A DNA stretch of 19,249 nucleotides. It comes from NBML01 sp029939535. Its GTDB lineage: Bacteria > Desulfobacterota > Desulfobacteria > Desulfobacterales > Desulfobacteraceae. Below the pieces are notes generated by a model that was not told where the DNA came from, did no database searches, and saw only the letters and a list, made by a program, of their open reading frames with translations. The position numbers and the translations under genes were made by a program. Below, piece by piece: positions 15,850 to 19,249 of the stretch (position 1 is the stretch's first letter; every line of letters begins with the position of its first letter). The stretch spans positions 1 to 19,249 of the forward strand of contig JAOZST010000066.1 in assembly GCA_029939535.1 (NCBI GenBank), in the 5' to 3' direction.

Positions 15850-15884
15850 CCCCTAATATTACAAACAATTAAATGGAAAGAACA

Positions 15885-16262
15885 ATGACCGAAGAAAAAC
15901 AAGAACACATCATGTACTATGCAACCTGCGGTGGAGAAGATCCTGAAAAAGCAACCATGCCATTTGTAATGGCTGTTGCTGCCCTTGCCATGGATATCAA
16001 GGCAACTATTGTTCTCCAGGGAAATGGAGTATATCTTGCCCTGGATGAATACAGAAAAACCATGCTTCCCGGAGGCGGATTTCCAAAAATTGACAAACTT
16101 CTGGCTGATTTTATGGCCCTTGAGGGAGAACTTCTTGTATGCAACCCCTGTATAGAAGAGAGGAATATCCAGGAGTCTGACCTGACAGAAGGTGCGCAAA
16201 TCACAGCAGCAGGAAAGCTGAATATCGCTGCACTCAGTGCTGATGCCGTTTTTGTTTATTAA
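15885..16262 (+). CDS. DsrE-family protein
   Basis: A protein of 125 residues started at the ATG at 15885, four bases behind GGAAAG; an alternative ATG at 15873 adds four residues. It has the DsrE/DsrF fold: MYYATCGGEDPEKATMPFVMAVAALAMDIKATIVLQGNG, then a helical part and ELLVCNPC near residues 82-89. Cysteines are C15, C86 and C89; the Cys of the LLVC segment is in the position of the sulfur-binding cysteine in DsrE-like carriers. DsrE proteins exchange sulfane sulfur with TusA, and a TusA is the first gene of this operon. The function could be sulfur relay to the Hdr/Qmo part; it is unproven. Confidence 0.82.
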   Translation: MTEEKQEHIMYYATCGGEDPEKATMPFVMAVAALAMDIKATIVLQGNGVYLALDEYRKTMLPGGGFPKIDKLLADFMALEGELLVCNPCIEERNIQESDLTEGAQITAAGKLNIAALSADAVFVY

Positions 16263-16318
16263 TAAAAACGCTCTGTAACGGTAAGTGGTTCTTAATTTAA
16301 ATGGAATGAGGTAAAAAA

Positions 16319-17035
16319 ATGGATAATACAATTATCACAGATCAACCAAAAAGAATTACCGACCTTATTAATTGTAAAGAAAAGGGCTTTGATCTGAGCA
16401 TTGATTTGTCCTTTGAAATCGTACCTGTGAATTTTGCCCATGAAAACCATGAGTTTCAGGCATATACGTTTCTTTGTAAATACTCTGGATCAGTGAACAA
16501 TAAGGAGTTTTTCTTTAGAAAATGCTATGCAAAGGGGTGTCCCCATAATTTATGTCCCCATGTTGCCCAGGCTGTGATGATTGCCAACCGGTATCTGAAA
16601 AAGGATTATAAAAAACTTCTTGATGCCGGTATCCTGGTGAATGAAACATTTTTCACCCTGGAAGATATGGTGCTGAAATTTAAAGAACTGGGCCGGGAAA
16701 AAGATGAGACTTCAGGTGGCATCCTGACCATTCATGATTATATCAATATTGCAAAGGAAGGCAATCCAGTAGAGGTTCAAATCCATTTGGAAATGATCCC
16801 GGCAGTTGAACATTTTGCAAATCAAAAAAATGAACAAACCTATCTTATGGCTGATTTTGATATCATGACTCTGGGAAAAAAGAATAAGCTGCAAAGATGT
16901 TTTGCCTGCTTTCAGACAGGCAAAGAATCCCTTGAAAAAGCATCCGCAATCCAGACTGCCAATGACAGGTTAAAAATATTATTTAATGAATTTCAAGAAG
17001 CAGAGGTGCAGTTCACAGCCAATTTTTTTAATTAA
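16319..17035 (+). CDS. Conserved-looking Cys/His protein of unknown function, upstream of metV
   Basis: A protein of 238 residues that I do not recognise. No signal peptide or membrane segment is seen. A striking motif at residues 69-81 reads CYAKGCPHNLCPH, with C69, C74, C79 and two histidines, and looks like a metal or iron-sulfur site. A second pair, CFAC, is at 194-197. The rest mixes beta strands (DLSIDLSFEIVPVNF, EFQAYTFLCKYSG) and helices. A long charged segment precedes the C-terminus. GAGGT lies before the ATG at 16319. It stands 56 bases after the DsrE gene and 16 bases before metV, so it is in the same operon and may be an extra electron-transfer subunit of the MetVF complex. Confidence 0.7.
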   Translation: MDNTIITDQPKRITDLINCKEKGFDLSIDLSFEIVPVNFAHENHEFQAYTFLCKYSGSVNNKEFFFRKCYAKGCPHNLCPHVAQAVMIANRYLKKDYKKLLDAGILVNETFFTLEDMVLKFKELGREKDETSGGILTIHDYINIAKEGNPVEVQIHLEMIPAVEHFANQKNEQTYLMADFDIMTLGKKNKLQRCFACFQTGKESLEKASAIQTANDRLKILFNEFQEAEVQFTANFFN

Positions 17036-17051
17036 TTAAGGAGGAGTCCAA

Positions 17052-17771
17052 ATGCATGCGACCATTCAAAAGCCAATCAAAGAGATAGTAAAGCACATTC
17101 GCCCAGGTGAAAAAGTTTTTGTGGTCGGGTGTAATAATTGTGCATGGAAATGCTATTCCGGTGGTGAAGCAGAAACAGAAATGATGGCCCAGCGGTTGGA
17201 AAAAAGAGGGATAACGGTAGCTGGTTATACAGTCCCAGGCCCCCAGGGCATGTCCCTGTGCAAACTGGAGCATACCCGGAAAATCCTCATGGAAGACCAT
17301 GCAGAAGAAGTAAAAAATGCAGATTCTTTTCTTATTCTAGCTTGCGGCCAGGGAGTTCACACTGTAATTGATGCAACAGACGGTGGAATGGTTCATCCCG
17401 GCTGTGATACTGTTTTTGGCGGAGAAACTGTTTCAGATTCACATATTGAAGAATACTGCTCCCTCTGCGGGGACTGCATCATTGAATACACAGGCGGTCT
17501 CTGCCCCATGACCCTCTGTGCCAAACAATTATTGAACGGCCCCTGTGGTGGTGCTGAAAACGGCCATTGTGAAGTGGACCCGAACAGGCCCTGCGGTTGG
17601 ATATTGATTTATGAACGCCTTAAAAAACTGGGACGTCTGGACCTTCTTGATGCCTATCAGCCTCCCAAAAAAAATTCAAAATGGAGCCGCCCCCGGACTC
17701 TCGAGGTCAGCCCAACTGAAGCCACATTCTGCTCCATAGGCGGTAAGGTTACTGTGAGCAATCAAGATTAA
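17052..17771 (+). CDS. metV: MetV, zinc/iron-sulfur partner of methylene-tetrahydrofolate reductase
   Basis: A protein of 239 residues of the MTHFR C-terminal domain family, the subunit that pairs with MetF in acetogens and other acetyl-CoA pathway bacteria. Its N-terminus has CNNCAWKC (C27, C30, C34) after a short alpha/beta region. The C-terminal part carries CSLCGDC (C136/139/142), GGLCPMTLCAKQLLNGPCGG (C151, C156, C165), C173 and CGWILIYERLKKLGRLD. These Cys-rich motifs probably bind iron-sulfur and zinc. In known systems MetV mediates electron transfer to MetF from HdrA/MvhD partners, which here are encoded upstream. An AAGGAGGAG lies about eight bases before the ATG. Its stop TAA overlaps an ATG of an 18-codon ORF. 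Confidence 0.92.
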   Translation: MHATIQKPIKEIVKHIRPGEKVFVVGCNNCAWKCYSGGEAETEMMAQRLEKRGITVAGYTVPGPQGMSLCKLEHTRKILMEDHAEEVKNADSFLILACGQGVHTVIDATDGGMVHPGCDTVFGGETVSDSHIEEYCSLCGDCIIEYTGGLCPMTLCAKQLLNGPCGGAENGHCEVDPNRPCGWILIYERLKKLGRLDLLDAYQPPKKNSKWSRPRTLEVSPTEATFCSIGGKVTVSNQD

Positions 17772-17827
17772 TGGATAAGTTTAAATTAAACCAGCCCTTT
17801 GATTTCAGTCAGCTGTCCAAGACCTAA
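17771..17827 (+). CDS. Possible 18-codon ORF coupled to metV
   Basis: The metV stop and this start overlap as TAATG, and the frame gives MDKFKLNQPFDFSQLSKT followed by TAA, 23 bases before the metF ATG. It may be a leader coupling metV to metF, a relic N-terminus of a lost gene such as an HdrC-like protein, or chance. No independent ribosome-binding site is needed if coupled. Confidence 0.35.
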   Translation: MDKFKLNQPFDFSQLSKT

Positions 17828-17850
17828 ATCTAATTTTAAGGAGTTCAATA

Positions 17851-18753
17851 ATGAAACTGACAACCTTATTCAACCATGATAAATTTGTTATTACCGGTGA
17901 AGTAGGACCTATTAAAGGTGCAATTCACAGAGATAAGAGTATTGAGCCCAGCTGCGCCATTGAGGCGCTCCACCTGCACCAGCATGTGCATGCCGTTAAT
18001 GTTACCGATAACCAGTCAGCAGTCATGAGGCTGGGATCCCTTGCATCAAGTGTCCGGTTAAAAACCAATGGAGTGGAACCTGTTTACCAGCTCACCTGCA
18101 GGGACAGAAACAGGCTGGCATTGCAGTCTGACCTTCTCACTGCCTATTCTCTTGGCATTGACAATGTTCTATTGTTAACCGGAGATCATATCCAGCTTGG
18201 CGATCACAAAGAAGCAAAACCTGTGTTTGACCTTGATTCTGTCCAGTTGATCGAAATGGCCCAGGGCCTTAAAAGAGGCTACGATATTTCCGGCAACCGT
18301 ATTGAAAATTATATTGACATGGCCTATGGGGCAGTTGTTAATCCCAATTCCGATCCCCTTGAACTGCAATTGATGAAAATGAAAAAAAAAATTGATGCTG
18401 GGGCACAATTTTTCCAGACCCAGGCTGTTTATGATGTCAGGGTTTTTGAAAAGTTCATGAACATGGTTGAAAAATATAACATCCCCATTCAGGTAGGGGT
18501 TGTGATCTTAAAAAACCCCCAGATGGGGAGATTCATGAATAAAAATATTTCCGGTATCCATGTACCAGATGAATGGATCGAAGAGATTGGATCAGTTGAC
18601 AAAGAAGATAGAAAGAAAAAAGCAGCTGAAATGACAGGTACGTTCATCCGAAAAGTCAAATCCATGATCCAGGGAGTCCATATCATGCCCCTTGGATGGA
18701 CCGATATTGTTCCTGATATCCTTGAGCATGCGGAAATCAGTAAAGACGCTTAA
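17851..18753 (+). CDS. metF: Methylene-tetrahydrofolate reductase
   Basis: A flavin TIM-barrel protein of 300 residues that interconverts methylene-THF and methyl-THF in the methyl branch of the acetyl-CoA pathway. Residues seen: the catalytic glutamate region ITGEVGP with E17, VTDNQSAVMRLGSLA near 51-65, QLTCRDRNR near 80-88, LLTGDH near 108-113, and the folate-binding AQFFQTQAVYD segment near 184-194. Length matches bacterial MetF without the C-terminal SAM domain. It lacks an obvious NAD(P)H-specific extension, so electrons should come through MetV and the upstream Hdr-type proteins. AAGGAG lies seven bases before the ATG. It is the last gene of the operon. Confidence 0.94.
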   Translation: MKLTTLFNHDKFVITGEVGPIKGAIHRDKSIEPSCAIEALHLHQHVHAVNVTDNQSAVMRLGSLASSVRLKTNGVEPVYQLTCRDRNRLALQSDLLTAYSLGIDNVLLLTGDHIQLGDHKEAKPVFDLDSVQLIEMAQGLKRGYDISGNRIENYIDMAYGAVVNPNSDPLELQLMKMKKKIDAGAQFFQTQAVYDVRVFEKFMNMVEKYNIPIQVGVVILKNPQMGRFMNKNISGIHVPDEWIEEIGSVDKEDRKKKAAEMTGTFIRKVKSMIQGVHIMPLGWTDIVPDILEHAEISKDA

Positions 18754-18760
18754 AAATTTA

Positions 18761-18841
18761 CCGCGCTATCGCGTAAGCTTTTAGACATTAGCTGTTGGCT
18801 GTTAGCTAAAACCTAACGGCTAAATGCAAATTCCTATACTA
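18761..18841 (-). repeat. Intergenic palindromic repeat, copy 2
   Basis: The reverse complement starts TATAGGAATTTGCATTTAGC and contains AACAGCTAATG, CTAAAAGCT and GCGATAGC, matching copy 1 at 7251-7336 in the opposite orientation. Differences are point changes and short indels. It lies between the metF stop and the terminator. Confidence 0.75.
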
Positions 18842-18861
18842 TAAATTTAGATATTTTTTTT

Positions 18862-18894
18862 AAGGGCAGTTCTTCTTCCAGGGCTGCCTTTTTT
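18862..18894 (+). terminator. Probable intrinsic terminator after the main operon
   Basis: GGCAG (18865-18869) pairs with CTGCC (18884-18888) across a 14-base loop, followed by a T-run (18889-18894). The stem is short, so confidence is moderate. It is about 110 bases past the metF stop, after the repeat copy. Confidence 0.55.
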
Positions 18895-19074
18895 CAATTT
18901 TCTTCGATTTTTTGCATTTCTTCAGTCCCAGGCTCAACTATCCCCAGCAGAAAAATCCCCATCAGAAAAAAAGAACAGGATGATAAAGACAAAGCAGGCA
19001 ATCAGAAAAAATACACAATATTTTGATTGTGAATAGAATTAATCTGAGATACAATTCAACTATTATATTCGGGG
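18895..19074. other. AT-rich intergenic stretch, no gene supported
   Basis: No ORF with a believable start and ribosome-binding site on either strand. The region between metF and the short ORF at 19129 holds the repeat, the terminator and this noncoding segment. Confidence 0.6.
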
Positions 19075-19102
19075 TTTGTACTATTTTTTATGCGCCTATA
19101 AT
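19075..19102 (+). promoter_or_regulatory. Candidate sigma-70 promoter of the right-edge ORF
   Basis: TTTGTA (19075-19080) and a perfect TATAAT (19097-19102) with a 16-base spacer, 26 bases before the ATG at 19129. Confidence 0.5.
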
Positions 19103-19128
19103 ACGAAAGAACAAACAGGAGATTCAGG

Positions 19129-19224
19129 ATGCAATCAATAACTATAAACATCAATAATGAACAATTAGCTGATAAAGTCATGTGGTTTCTAGAGCATTTA
19201 ATGAATATCTTCAAACGTCTCTAA
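19129..19224 (+). CDS. Short antitoxin-like ORF (31 codons)
   Basis: The ATG at 19129 follows AGGAG at 19117-19121. The peptide has an MQSITININNEQLADKVMWF start that resembles the N-terminal strand and helix of small RHH- or Phd-like antitoxins from toxin-antitoxin pairs. It stops after 31 residues, shorter than those proteins usually are (about 70), so it may be truncated or a different small protein. A further ATG (19226) opens an ORF MKKLTNFE that runs off the window, two bases after the stop, as would a second gene of a pair. Identification is tentative. Confidence 0.4.
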   Translation: MQSITININNEQLADKVMWFLEHLMNIFKRL

Positions 19225-19249
19225 CATGAAAAAATTAACAAACTTTGAA

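Noticed and set aside
18895..19030. Small hydrophobic reading frame on the minus strand
   Set aside because: No start codon with ribosome-binding site and frame broken by stops.
1..19249. CRISPR array, tRNA, rRNA, insertion sequence or phage gene
   Set aside because: No regular repeat-spacer pattern, no cloverleaf-like sequence, and no transposase or phage protein was seen.

Overview
The window reads as chromosomal DNA of a sulfate-reducing Desulfobacterota bacterium, probably Desulfobacteraceae-like. The evidence is the protein content: a periplasmic multihaem cytochrome with HmcB/HmcC-type partners, Hdr/Qmo flavoproteins with a QmoC-like membrane subunit, MetV/MetF of the acetyl-CoA pathway, TusA and DsrE sulfur-relay proteins, and two Cys-rich PAS/sigma-54 activators. 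No tRNA, rRNA, CRISPR array or insertion sequence was seen.

Layout. (1) Positions 1-3186, minus strand: a sigma-54-type promoter, a TusA-like protein whose catalytic Cys is Ser, a Tat-exported 16Fe ferredoxin subunit, an NrfD/HybB-type quinol-interacting membrane protein, and a multihaem cytochrome that runs to the window edge. The cytochrome's apparent stop is a UGA where octahaem tetrathionate-reductase-like cytochromes are expected to have Cys, so it is probably selenocysteine and the gene continues out of the window. (2) 3284-5112, plus strand: long dyads, sigma-54 activator 1, and a PilZ protein. (3) 5130-7144, minus: a CoA-disulfide-reductase/NADH-oxidase-like flavoprotein and a DUF1638 protein. 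(4) 7251-7336: an intergenic palindromic repeat, with a second copy in opposite orientation at 18761-18841. (5) 7342-8304, minus: a UspA protein and a DUF4242 protein behind a sigma-54-type promoter. (6) 8388-9976, plus: sigma-54 activator 2 with its own sigma-70-like promoter and an 18-bp dyad, ending in a long GC hairpin. (7) 9977-10421: a 5' regulatory region with a very good -24/-12 sigma-54 promoter. (8) 10422-18753, plus: a ten-gene run (plus one possible mini-ORF): TusA, MvhD-like, HdrA/QmoA-like, HdrA/QmoB-like, a small winged-helix-like protein, QmoC-like, DsrE-like, an unknown Cys/His protein, MetV and MetF. (9) 18754-19249: repeat copy 2, a terminator, and a promoter with a short antitoxin-like ORF at the edge.

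How it fits together. The main operon looks like a Qmo paralogue dedicated to methylene-tetrahydrofolate reductase. MetVF would exchange electrons with MvhD/HdrA flavo-iron-sulfur proteins, and QmoC would connect them to menaquinone. In an organism running the acetyl-CoA pathway oxidatively, this would let methyl-THF oxidation feed the quinone pool. In the reductive direction it would need energy input or flavin-based confurcation. This is inferred from gene content and order; it is not demonstrated. Each sigma-54 activator sits next to a candidate sigma-54 promoter, so the window seems to hold two locally controlled redox regulons.
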